A stretch of 41,395 nucleotides of DNA from Nocardia salmonicida NBRC 13393 (GTDB lineage: Bacteria; Actinomycetota; Actinomycetes; Mycobacteriales; Mycobacteriaceae), in assembly GCF_001613085.1 (NCBI RefSeq), contig NZ_BDBR01000069.1:1-41395 (forward strand), given 5' to 3'. Made by a program: the position numbers and the translations under genes. The notes under the pieces are model-generated. The model did not search any database, was not told where the DNA came from, and worked only from the letters and a program-made list of their open reading frames with translations. Every line of letters starts with the position of its first letter. Position 1 is the first letter of the stretch. Of this stretch, positions 24,030 through 31,595 are shown piece by piece.

Positions 24030-25195
24030 CCGCCGACGCCGCTGCCGACCAGCACGCCGAGGCAGATTCTGCGCAGTGAGAACTTCTCGCTCGCGCTGGC
24101 GATTCCCGGACAAGAAGGACAGGTCCCGGCCAACGCCACCCGGATCATGTATCTCAGCGCCGACACTCACGGCGCCCCGGCGGCGGTAACCGGCACCTAC
24201 CTCGAACCGACCCTGCCGTGGTCGGGCCCTGGACCCCGGCCGTTGATCGCGGTCGCGCCGGGCACCCAGGGCCAAGGCGACCAGTGCGCTCCGTCGAAGG
24301 GGTTCGCCGAACTCATCCACTACAGCTTTCCCCTCGATGTCTGGGTCAGCTACGAGATGATCACCGCCTATTCACTGCTCGCGCGTGGAATGGCGGTCGT
24401 GATGACCGACTACTACGGGCTGGGCACTCCCGCGGTCCACGACTACGTCAACCGGGCCGCCGAAGCCCACGCGGTCCTCGACTCGATTCGCGCCGCGTAA
24501 GACCTGACCGGAAGGACACGGCCCAGCGCAATATTCGGCTACTCCCAGGGCGGTGGCGCCGCCGCGGCGGCCGCCGAGCTGCAAAGCGAATATGCCCCCG
24601 AGTTAGACCTGCGAGGCACCTACACCGGAGCCCCGCCCGCAGACCTGCGCTCGGTGATGCTCAGTGCCCCGGCGATCACCAGGATCGCGCCTGGCGTGAT
24701 CGGGGGCTTCGCGGGCGGGCTGCTGGGCTATGTACTCAACGGGATCGTCGCCGACTATCCCGAGACCGCCCACTCGTCGACGCCGCGACCAACCCCGCGG
24801 GCAAACAGATGATGGCCGAACTCGCCAACACCTGCATCGCTGAAGCTGTGATCCGAACCATGCTGCGCCCCGTGACCTACTACACGGCCGGTGGACGCAC
24901 CCCCGCCGAGATCATCAACAGCTCACCGGAATTGGCCGCGATCATCGACGATCAGCGGATAGGAAACCGCAAACCAGTCGCACCTGTACTCATCGCGGGC
25001 GGCACCAACGACGATGTCTCGACCCACCCGCAGGTCCGCCAACTCGCCATAGACTGGTGCGCCCAAGGCGCGAGCGTGCAGCTCGAACCAACAGCCTGGC
25101 TGCCCCCACTGTTCCCGAGCACAGCGATCGGCCACCTGCTCGAATTCCTCCCCGTCCCGACATCGAGTTCGCATTCGGCGTGGAGTGCGTGCTAG
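24003..25195 (+). pseudogene. Secretory lipase (LIP family), fused and disabled
   Basis: The mature part of a secretory lipase (PF03583-type) begins at DFYLPPTPLP, directly continuous with the BVMO frame and without its own signal peptide or start. LIVAPGTQGQGDQCAPSKG-like and YEMITAYSLLARGMAVVMTDYYGLG blocks follow. A TAA at 24498-24500 interrupts SIRAA*DLTGRTRP, with the frame open again to the nucleophile GYSQGGG. Near 24780 a second lesion shifts the frame (DYPET | RPLVDAATNP), after which TNDDV (acid region) and IGHLLEFLP (His region) are read in frame 2. Three separate defects mean the gene is dead. The parent would hydrolyse lipid esters. Confidence 0.85.
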
Positions 25196-25199
25196 CCGG

Positions 25200-25451
25200 T
25201 CTCACTGCCGGTCGGGTCGCTGACCGGTCATTACAGGCGCTCCGCGCCCCTAGATCGAGGTCGACCACGCCTTTGCCGCTCGCCATGTCGAGTGGCACCG
25301 AGACCTGGTCGTGTGCGATCAGCCAGGTGTCGGCGATCTTCTGCCCGCTACCGATCACAAAGCAATCGCCGCAGGGATCTTCGAACCGCCGAGAATGGAT
25401 CCGGCGATGAACGATGGGCACGCGTGCCGTACCCGCCATGTCCTCAAGCAT
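25200..25451 (-). CDS. Unknown small protein, 3' end probably lost
   Basis: Starts at ATG 25451, overlapping the stop of the membrane-protein gene by eight bases (ATGCTTGA), so it is translationally coupled. About 80 residues look genuine: VPIVHRRIHSRRFEDPCGDCFVIG, then ADTWLIAHDQVSVPLD and KGVVDLDLGAR. The open frame continues to 24990, but beyond about 25200 it is simply antisense to the lipase remnant. This suggests the native 3' end was replaced by the lipase fragment. The CGDC pair could bind metal or form a disulfide. Family not recognised. Confidence 0.45.
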
Positions 25452-26661
25452 GGTCCGAGCCACTGCGTTGTTCGTCGATGCGTTGGCGCTGGCGGGCCCC
25501 GTACGCCGCATCCTTGACCGCGGTGTCGTCCTCGAGACCGGACCCGAGCGCCCCACCGACAGTCGCGATCGACGCCAGCAGCCAAGCAAGGGTGAGGTAA
25601 TCGGAGAAGTTCGCCTCGTGCCCCAGAACGGGCGACAGCAGCTCCGGAGAAAGAGCCAGGCACGCGGTGAACAGCAGCAGGCAGAACAGGGCCACATACA
25701 GGACGCCGACGCCGACGACCAGCGTGATCACGGTGGCCGAGTTGTACAGCACTGATCGATCGCGTTCGGCCGCCGACCGCGGTCGCTCCCAGAGTTCGTG
25801 GTCGAGGATCAGCCACAGAATCATCGCCACGACCGACAGAACCGTCACCGCGCCCATACGCCATGGGCCCATCGTGTCGGCGAACATCCAGATCGTGTCG
25901 GTGGCCAGCGCGATCGCTCCGGTGGCGAACGCAGCGACGAGTACCTTCGAGAGTCCCGTGACCAGTCGCCACGGCCGGTTGGCCCGCACCATCCCCGACA
26001 GCAGACGCGATCGCCGCAGTCCCGGGGGTGTGAAGTACCTGATGCCGCTCGTGATCTGCGCAGACGGAAACCGTCGCGCCGCTCCGGCCGGCGTGAGTTC
26101 CGGGTCCCCGACCATCTGAGAGATCGCGAGTTCGGTGACAGTGCGAATGCGTCGCTCGATCTGGATCCCGCCCACCCCAGGCACGGAGATGAGCGCAAAT
26201 CGGTGCTCGGCACTGACATCGGCCACCACCGGAAGCGTGTCCTCACGACGCGGCAGATCGGTGAGGTACACGACGAGGTCCTCGGATTCGGCGGACGGAT
26301 CGACCGCGTCGATCACCTCGGCGAAATCCGCTCCCTCAGCGAGAAGATAACGCTCGAGGCGCACACACGTCGACCACTGGCGTTCGAGCCTGCCACGGCT
26401 TCGCAGACGCCCTGGCAGGCACTCCGCGAGGCGTTCCGCGACAGCAGCAGGCTTGCCCGGATCCGCGATCAACAACACCGAGACCCGCTCTCCAACCGCA
26501 CCGGCTCTCCAGAACCCGTTTGCGTCCACCGCCTCGCATACCCGCTCGAGCTGGGCACAAACTCCAGGCCACTGGACGGACTCGTGTCCCGGCGGCTCCG
26601 TCCCCGCGGTGTCCGCTGCCCACCGTGGCCCCACAGAAGGTGGCATCCATCGACATGCCAT
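25444..26661 (-). CDS. Unknown integral membrane protein with soluble N-terminal domain
   Basis: Up to 405 aa. Residues about 60-190 form a soluble alpha/beta region (VSVLLIADPGKPAAVAERLAE, LVVYLTDLPRREDT, HRFALISVPGVGG). Four predicted membrane helices follow (LVAAFATGAIALA, AVTVLSVVAMILWLIL, ITLVVGVGVLYVALFCLLLF, LTLAWLLASIATVGGALG) and a short charged tail (RQRQRIDEQRSGSDHA). The start is uncertain: ATG 26661 has a G-rich stretch directly before it, and a second in-frame ATG lies 15 bases on. No enzyme motif is recognised. Co-translated with the small gene at 25451. Similar architectures occur as uncharacterised proteins in nocardiae. Confidence 0.68.
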   Translation of the reverse strand: MACRWMPPSVGPRWAADTAGTEPPGHESVQWPGVCAQLERVCEAVDANGFWRAGAVGERVSVLLIADPGKPAAVAERLAECLPGRLRSRGRLERQWSTCVRLERYLLAEGADFAEVIDAVDPSAESEDLVVYLTDLPRREDTLPVVADVSAEHRFALISVPGVGGIQIERRIRTVTELAISQMVGDPELTPAGAARRFPSAQITSGIRYFTPPGLRRSRLLSGMVRANRPWRLVTGLSKVLVAAFATGAIALATDTIWMFADTMGPWRMGAVTVLSVVAMILWLILDHELWERPRSAAERDRSVLYNSATVITLVVGVGVLYVALFCLLLFTACLALSPELLSPVLGHEANFSDYLTLAWLLASIATVGGALGSGLEDDTAVKDAAYGARQRQRIDEQRSGSDHA

Positions 26662-27134
26662 CCCCCACCGTGAACCCGCCGAGACCCGACCTCGTCTTCC
26701 AGCCGAGCGTCACCGTGCTGCCCATCACTCCCCTCGCCCATCCCCTTACCCGTCGTTGCCGCTCGGGGCCAGTTCGATCCATTAGCGACGGATTCCGTCT
26801 CTGTGTATCGAGGTCGCCTCGGTTACCGTTATGACACGCCTGGGTGCGATGTTGTCTTGCCGGTACGTTATGCGAACGCGAGATGCCGGCCTCGGTAGCG
26901 AGACGCATTGTGCAGCGCAAGATTTTGGTGGCGATGCCCTGGTTTTCGGGCCTGCGGTGCGCCAGCGATCTTCGGTCGCGGTGCCTGCGATGGAGATCTT
27001 TCGAGATCAATCCGTTCTTCTGCTGCCAATTCGGTTGGACCAGCACGGTTTGCGGGTCATGGCATTGTTCGCGGGTGGTGACAGGGTTGGGTTGTCGGCA
27101 GACACACTGAATGCGCAGCGACTCGCACATCATG
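26662..27134. other. Intergenic region before the ThrRS leader
   Basis: About 470 bases. An open frame at 26831-27211 ends in the Thr-rich leader peptide but its upstream part has no coding character or ribosome-binding site. Nothing else is recognised. The stretch separates the divergent membrane-protein gene from the attenuator. Confidence 0.5.
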
Positions 27135-27140
27135 TAGACT
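27135..27140 (+). promoter_or_regulatory. Probable -10 box of the ThrRS leader transcript
   Basis: TAGACT fits the actinomycete TANNNT -10 pattern. Transcription would start seven to nine bases later, at or next to the leader-peptide ATG at 27149, making the leader mRNA leaderless. No good -35 box is seen. Confidence 0.45.
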
Positions 27141-27148
27141 GCTGCGCT

Positions 27149-27211
27149 ATGCAGGGACATCTCATTTCTACGACGACGCCGGATACTTCCGGCGCCTTCG
27201 TGATGGACTGA
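27149..27211 (+). CDS. Thr-codon leader peptide of the ThrRS attenuator
   Basis: A 20-codon open frame with ISTTTPDTSG in the middle: three consecutive ACG codons (27170-27178) and a fourth Thr codon (ACT, 27185-27187). No ribosome-binding site is visible; the -10 box at 27135 suggests that transcription starts at or beside the ATG. The Thr run lies immediately before the first attenuator stem, so a ribosome stalled for lack of Thr-tRNA would cover it. This is the arrangement of ribosome-mediated attenuators (as for trp, ilv and his leaders), here matched to the downstream threonyl-tRNA synthetase. The peptide itself need have no function. Confidence 0.72.
   Translation: MQGHLISTTTPDTSGAFVMD
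27177..27194 (+). promoter_or_regulatory. Attenuator stem 1:2
   Basis: CGCCGGA / TCCGGCG, seven base pairs with a TACT loop, inside the leader-peptide codons. Its 3' arm (TTCCGG, 27187-27192) is also complementary to CCGGAA (27234-27239) in the 5' arm of the terminator. The two structures therefore exclude each other: stem 1:2 permits the terminator, while the 2:3 pairing blocks it. Confidence 0.65.
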
Positions 27212-27229
27212 TTTCCCGCAGACATCTCG

Positions 27230-27254
27230 AGCCCCGGAACAGTGTTCCGGGGCT
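27230..27254 (+). terminator. Attenuator terminator before ThrRS
   Basis: AGCCCCGGAAC / GTTCCGGGGCT, 11 base pairs with an AGT loop, followed by TCGTCGTTT. It lies 19 bases after the leader-peptide stop and about 50 bases before the ThrRS start. Expected to stop transcription when Thr-tRNA is plentiful. Confidence 0.72.
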
Positions 27255-27302
27255 TCGTCGTTTCCCCGTCTGTTCCGGTACCAACCACCAGGAGCAGACA
27301 CT

Positions 27303-28541
27303 ATGGTCGCCGACCACCGAGATCTCAATCTCGACATGGACATCTTCGCTACCGACCCGCTTGCCGGTTCCGGTCTTCCGATGTGGCTGCCTGCGGGGGC
27401 CGTTATTCGGGAGGAGCTGCACAAGCTGGCCAAGGAGCTGGCGTCGGCCGATGGCTGCCTCGGCGTGTTCTCACCGGTCCTCGGGAAGCGGGCGCTCTAC
27501 GAGCGTTCCGGCCATCTGAGCAAGTTCAGCCAGGACATGTTCCCCGCCATGCGGATGGGCGAGGACGAGCTGATGCTGCGGCCGGCGAACTGCCCCCACC
27601 ACGCGCTGATCTATGCATCGACTCAACGCTCCTATCGTGAACTGCCGCTTCGCTTCAACGAACTCGCCGCCATGTTCCGAGCCGAACGTTCCGGTGTCGT
27701 CTCTGGTTTGAGTCGCGTCCGCCAGATCAACCTCGACGACACTCATGTCTTCTGCCGACCCGACCAGGTCCTGCACGAAGCCGAACTCGGGCTGCGGGCA
27801 GCGCTGCGTGCGCAACAGATCCTGGGACTTCCCGTCGATTACGTCCGACTGTCGACCAGAGACGACGCCTCCTCGACATGGCTCGGTACCGACGCCCAGT
27901 GGGCGCACGCCCAGGACAACCTTCGTACCGCCGGACGGTCCGTCCTCGACGAGCACGGACTGAAACTGGTCGAAGCTCCGGGCGAAGCAGCGTTCTACGG
28001 CCCCAAGTTGGATCTGCAGGTTCAGGACGGACGCGGCCGCGAGGAAACCATTGCCACCGTGCAACTCGATTTCAATCAGCCCCAACGATTCGGTCTCACC
28101 TATATCGGCGCGGATGGCGGCGAACACCATCCCGTCATGATCCATCGAGGCACCGTCGGTTCGATGGAGCGCGTCACCGCAGCGCTACTCGAACGCTATG
28201 CGGGGCGCCTGCCGTTCTGGCTGTCTCCGATCCAGATCGCAGTCCTGCCGGTCGGCGCCGACCAGGACGGTGCAGCGCGCGCACTCGCCGACAAAGCTCG
28301 TCACCGAGGACTTCGTAGCCGAGTCGACTATGACGGGTCATTGGGAGCGCGCGTTCGACACGCCCGTACGAAGAGAGACCACATGATCGCGGTCATCGGA
28401 CCGACCGAATTCGCGCAGAACGCCGTTCAGATCACCGACATCGCCAGCGGTGTCCGCACCCAGCTCACCCAAGAACGTCTTCTCGAGCTGATGGATGATG
28501 CCTACGTCAACCGCCGGACAGCACTGGATTGGTCTTTGTGA
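27303..28541 (+). CDS. Short threonyl-tRNA synthetase lacking TGS and editing domains
   Basis: A 412-aa class II synthetase (full-length enzymes are about 640-690 aa). It starts directly with the catalytic core (SGLPMWLPAGAVIREEL). The three zinc ligands that grip threonine are present: Cys97 (NCPHH), His148 (DDTHVFC) and His281 (MIHRG). Motif 2 Arg126 is in MFRAERSG, and motif 3 lies in GTVGSMER. The C-terminal anticodon-binding domain is present but diverged. The N-terminal TGS and N2 editing domains are missing, so mischarged Ser-tRNAThr could not be cleared by this protein. The ribosome-binding site AGGAG lies ten bases before ATG 27303. It is preceded by a Thr attenuator. It is probably a paralogue of a full-length ThrRS elsewhere, used under threonine limitation or as an inhibitor-resistant copy (inference). 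Confidence 0.9.
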   Translation: MVADHRDLNLDMDIFATDPLAGSGLPMWLPAGAVIREELHKLAKELASADGCLGVFSPVLGKRALYERSGHLSKFSQDMFPAMRMGEDELMLRPANCPHHALIYASTQRSYRELPLRFNELAAMFRAERSGVVSGLSRVRQINLDDTHVFCRPDQVLHEAELGLRAALRAQQILGLPVDYVRLSTRDDASSTWLGTDAQWAHAQDNLRTAGRSVLDEHGLKLVEAPGEAAFYGPKLDLQVQDGRGREETIATVQLDFNQPQRFGLTYIGADGGEHHPVMIHRGTVGSMERVTAALLERYAGRLPFWLSPIQIAVLPVGADQDGAARALADKARHRGLRSRVDYDGSLGARVRHARTKRDHMIAVIGPTEFAQNAVQITDIASGVRTQLTQERLLELMDDAYVNRRTALDWSL

Positions 28542-29219
28542 ACAGTCGTGCCTCGACAGTGAACTGGCAATACCTTCGTAGATCGCCGCGCACGTCCCCC
28601 CACCCGACATGGCACGGTGATCGCCGAGCCGAAGGGCAGCCGACTCAACTTTCGACGAACGCCGGATCCGACCAGTATTCGGGGTTCGCCCATAGTAGGG
28701 CGTCCGAAAGGCGCGATCCCATGGCGCGTTCGGCTTGATCAGTTCCCGCCAGGTGTCGACCTCGACGTAGATGACTCGCATCGAGTTCAACGACGCGAAA
28801 TGAAGGTCGGGGCCGTCGGTGCTGACCGCGTCCTCGGCGACCGCGACGGAGAAATTGTGTTCGAGCCCGGCCCGAACAGTCGCTTCGACGCAGACATTGG
28901 TCTGCAGTCCCGCGACGATCAACCGCTCGACCCGCAGACTCCGCAGCACCGGACCCCATTCGGTCCACGCGAAGAAATTGTGCATGGTCTTGGGTAGCAC
29001 GACGTCGCCGGCCTTCGGCGCCACCGCATCCATGATCTGAGCGTTCCACGAGTGCACCCCCGGCATTCCGGCCTCGCGTGCGGCCGCGAGCAGCCCAGCA
29101 CACTCGCCGACGATCTCGGACAACCGCCAGATAGGCGGCCACCCCAGCGAATCGCGCAGATCTTGGCGCGTGCATCCGTTCTGCATGTCGATCATCAGCA
29201 ACGCGGTGTGGTGTGACAT
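28338..29219 (-). CDS. Isochorismatase-family hydrolase with overrun C-terminus
   Basis: The 293-aa frame starts at ATG 29219 with GGGAGGGG upstream. The first 200 residues are an isochorismatase-like cysteine hydrolase: ALLMIDMQNG (catalytic Asp), VVLPKTMHNFFAW (Lys) and GLQTNVCVEATVRAG (nucleophile Cys) give the D-K-C triad of nicotinamidase, ureidoacrylate hydrolase and related amidases. Family members are 180-220 aa. Here the frame stays open 70 or more residues longer, and its last 200 bases are antisense to the end of ThrRS. The native stop may have been lost in a rearrangement, or the true enzyme simply has a non-conserved tail. Substrate unknown. Confidence 0.75.
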   Translation of the reverse strand: MSHHTALLMIDMQNGCTRQDLRDSLGWPPIWRLSEIVGECAGLLAAAREAGMPGVHSWNAQIMDAVAPKAGDVVLPKTMHNFFAWTEWGPVLRSLRVERLIVAGLQTNVCVEATVRAGLEHNFSVAVAEDAVSTDGPDLHFASLNSMRVIYVEVDTWRELIKPNAPWDRAFRTPYYGRTPNTGRIRRSSKVESAALRLGDHRAMSGGGTCAAIYEGIASSLSRHDCSQRPIQCCPAVDVGIIHQLEKTFLGELGADTAGDVGDLNGVLREFGRSDDRDHVVSLRTGVSNARSQ

Positions 29220-29570
29220 CGTGCCCCTCCCGATCGGGCGCGTCAGCGCCCCGTCGCCGATGTTCGGCAGATCAACGCTACGGCCGAATACTTTGTCGAA
29301 GAACAGGATTGACTATTCATGCTGACACTGCTGACATCGACTCGGCCTCCAGTGATCGTGACGGTGCACTGGTCACCCTTCCCGTGTCCGCGACCGGACA
29401 CCCAGCCAAGGCCAGTAGCAACGACACATCCACCACTTGCTTCGTTCTCTTCGCCTGCCCCGGTCGGTGAGGTGTCAGCGCCGCGAGCGCCTCAATTGGC
29501 TATCGTCGGAGCTGGTGCAGCGTGTGGGCCGCAGATCCGAGGAATCTACTGGACCGAAAGCGTTGGTGCG
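29220..29570. other. Divergent intergenic region
   Basis: About 350 bases between the isochorismatase (minus) and a methyltransferase (plus). The frame from 29319 is open but has no motif before residue 85, where the methyltransferase begins. It presumably carries both promoters; no clear boxes are seen. Confidence 0.4.
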
Positions 29571-30176
29571 ATGGCTGATTCGGAAACCGTGTTCGATGCG
29601 AAACTGGCGACCTTTCAACAATGGCAGACGACCCCGTGGGGCAAACTCCGCTACAGCATCGCCGCCGCGAACCTGATGCCTCACCTCCACCAAGGCAGCC
29701 GGGTACTCGACGTCGCCGGGGGCAATGGCTTCGACGCCATCGAGCTCGCGAATGACGGGCACCACGTCACCATCGTCGACATCTCCGAACCGGCGCTGGC
29801 TGATGCGCGCGCCCTCGCCGAGAAGCAGGGCGTCGGTGACCAAATCAGCACGCGGCTCCTCGGCGTCGATGAGCTGGCCCAGCATTTCGCGAACAGTCAG
29901 TTCGATGTGGTGCTCTGCCACAATCTGATCCAGTACGTGCCCGACCCGAAAACGCTGATCGCCGTGCTGGCAGCGTTGGTGGCGCCGAACGGCGTGGTGT
30001 CGGTGATCGCACCGAACGCCTACGCCGATCCCCTACGCTCGCAAGAACGACCCGCGGTTCTTCGAACGACTCGAACTGGCGATGGCCACGCGCGCGCCCT
30101 ACATCTACACCGCACGGTTCTTCCAGCTCATCGCCGCGCCCAGAGCGAGAACCAGGTCCAACTGTTCGCCCACTGA
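29571..30176 (+). CDS. Class I SAM-dependent methyltransferase, 3' end probably altered
   Basis: Start ATG 29571. The first 150 residues form an intact Rossmann methyltransferase: SRVLDVAGGNGFDAIELA (SAM motif I), VTIVDISEPAL (acidic residue binding ribose), DVVLCHNLIQYVPDPKTLI and ALVAPNGVVSVIAPNAYADPLR (read across blocks). After about 30035 the frame gives Arg/His-rich residues without family character, while frame 1 reads YARKNDPRFFERLELAMATRAPYIYTARFFQLIA, which resembles the end of a different methyltransferase. A one-base shift or a recombination joining two genes would explain this. The catalytic fold may still form. Substrate unknown. Confidence 0.65.
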   Translation: MADSETVFDAKLATFQQWQTTPWGKLRYSIAAANLMPHLHQGSRVLDVAGGNGFDAIELANDGHHVTIVDISEPALADARALAEKQGVGDQISTRLLGVDELAQHFANSQFDVVLCHNLIQYVPDPKTLIAVLAALVAPNGVVSVIAPNAYADPLRSQERPAVLRTTRTGDGHARALHLHRTVLPAHRRAQSENQVQLFAH

Positions 30177-30290
30177 TCGGGAAATCGAAGGGTGTTGCTG
30201 CGCCACAGAGGCCAACCGAGGTCGGCTCCACTTCCCTCAGCTGATGGAATTGGTTCGACTTCGACTGAGTCAGGGACCAAGATGCGGGGT

Positions 30291-30662
30291 ATGTCGGATC
30301 AGCTGACCGAAGCAGTAGATGCCGCGATCATCCGTGAACTGCGACTCCTCGATCCGAGGGTGCGGTCATCACCGGAACTCATCTCCGAGTTGCTCGATCC
30401 CGAGTTTTGCGAGATCGGCGCCTCGGGGCGCCGATGGAGCCGATCAGAGATCATCGCGGTGGTCGTCGAGCAGGCCGCGACGTTGGCCGAACCGATCTCG
30501 GCGCTCGGTATGCGCGGCGAACTTCTTGCCGACGATGTCGTCCATCTGACCTACATATCCGAATCCGATGGGCGCGGCGCCTTCCGGAGTTCGCTGTGGC
30601 GGCGGACGAAACACGGCTGGCGACTGTACTTTCATCAGGGCACCGAGAGCGCGAGACAATGA
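30291..30662 (+). CDS. NTF2-like (DUF4440-type) small protein
   Basis: A 123-aa protein, start ATG 30291. A helix pair (AAIIRELRLLDPRVRSSPELISELLD) leads to FCEIGASGRRWSRSEII, then strands VVHLTYISESDGRGAFRSSLWRRTKHGWRLYFHQGT, the cone-shaped NTF2/SnoaL fold of DUF4440 proteins (read across blocks). Members bind or modify small molecules and are often uncharacterised. It overlaps the following kinase-like gene by four bases (ATGA), so the two were once a functional pair. Confidence 0.75.
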   Translation: MSDQLTEAVDAAIIRELRLLDPRVRSSPELISELLDPEFCEIGASGRRWSRSEIIAVVVEQAATLAEPISALGMRGELLADDVVHLTYISESDGRGAFRSSLWRRTKHGWRLYFHQGTESARQ

Positions 30663-31012
30663 CTCATATGCGCGTTGACGACCTCGTCTCCCTCGTCGAG
30701 CGGAGCATGCCACTGCTGGGGTCGACGAGGTTGGTCGCTGTGGACGGCCCCGGCGGCGCTGGGAAGTCCACGCTTGCGGCACAGCTGGCCGCTGCCTGCG
30801 CCGCGACGCTGCTCCATACTGATGACTTCGCCTCTTGGGACAATCAATTCGACTGGTGGCCTCGTCGCGAGCAGCAGATCTTGTCGCCGATCGCCCATGG
30901 AGGAGTCGGCCGATATCAGCGCTATGACTGGGACACAAAGACTTTGGCGGAATGGCATGGTGTCGCCCCACGTTGCTGGAGTTGTTCGGTCACCAAGACA
31001 TCAAGCGCATGA
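30659..31012 (+). pseudogene. Uridine-kinase-like P-loop gene, 3'-truncated
   Basis: Starts at ATG 30659. A P-loop GPGGAGKST with VAVDG before it, LLHTDDFASWDNQFDWWPRREQQIL and GRYQRYDWDTKTLAEWH match the uridine-kinase/AAA-type nucleoside kinases of actinomycetes, which are about 200 aa long. After about 30962 the frame becomes antisense to a cysS remnant and ends at 31012, so roughly the last half of the enzyme, including the lid region, is missing. It may still be translated but should be inactive. It lies tail-to-tail with the cysS remnant, marking a recombination point. Confidence 0.78.
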
Positions 31013-31408
31013 TGGACCGTGTCGGTGGTGTCCGCGCGCTGGTCCCGATGGGGGTCCAGGGGGTCCAATCCGAGGATGCCGAGCATCGCGCGCACCTGAC
31101 CTGCAGCGTCCGTTGCTGTGTCTATGTCGTTGCCCGACAGCGCCTTGTTGCCTTCGCCGACCTGCCGCGGCGGCTTTGTCCAGGATCTTTTCGTTGATAT
31201 CGGTGACGTTGCGGATGAAGCGCATGTCCTGGTCGTGGGCCATCAGCCACCGTCGGAGCACGTCGAACGCGACTCCGCTGCGAACATGGCCGGTGTGCGG
31301 CAGATCCTGCACCGTGGCACCACTTACATAGACACTGGCCTGGCCATGAATCAGCGGAGTGAACTCCCGCGAGCTTCGGGTGGCGATATCGAACAGGCGC
31401 AGCGTCAC
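30965..31408 (-). pseudogene. cysS: Cysteinyl-tRNA synthetase remnant with internal deletion
   Basis: From a GTG at 31408 the sequence reads as the start of CysRS: VTLRLFDIATRSS, VYVSGATVQDLPHTGHVRSGVAFDVLRRWL, FIRNVTDINEKILDKAAAAG (read across blocks). The zinc-ligand Cys of YVCG is Ser and the HIGH motif is HTGH, both expected to damage activity. Near 31160 the frame changes, and GNKALSGND ... GQVRAMLGILGLDPLDPHRD ... ALDVLVTEQLQQRG is the C-terminal helical part. Some 250 residues between, including the KMSKS loop, are gone. The last part of the C-terminus is cut off at about 30965 by the truncated kinase gene. It cannot encode a working synthetase. Confidence 0.85.
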
Positions 31409-31595
31409 GGGCGGCGATGCTACAAGTTGATTTGTCGGTCCAACGGATGTTCTGCGCGGACCGCGTATCAACGATGCTCGTTGTCGCAGTGAGGTTTTCG
31501 GGTGACCCACCTTCAATGAATCCGGCTCGGCCACCGCACAATCCAACACCACGCCACGATCTACCAGCACTACTCACCCGAGAGTCGTTGCAGTC

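Noticed and set aside
26831..27211. 126-aa plus-strand open frame ending in the leader peptide
   Set aside because: The part before 27149 lacks coding character; only the last 20 codons fit an attenuator leader.
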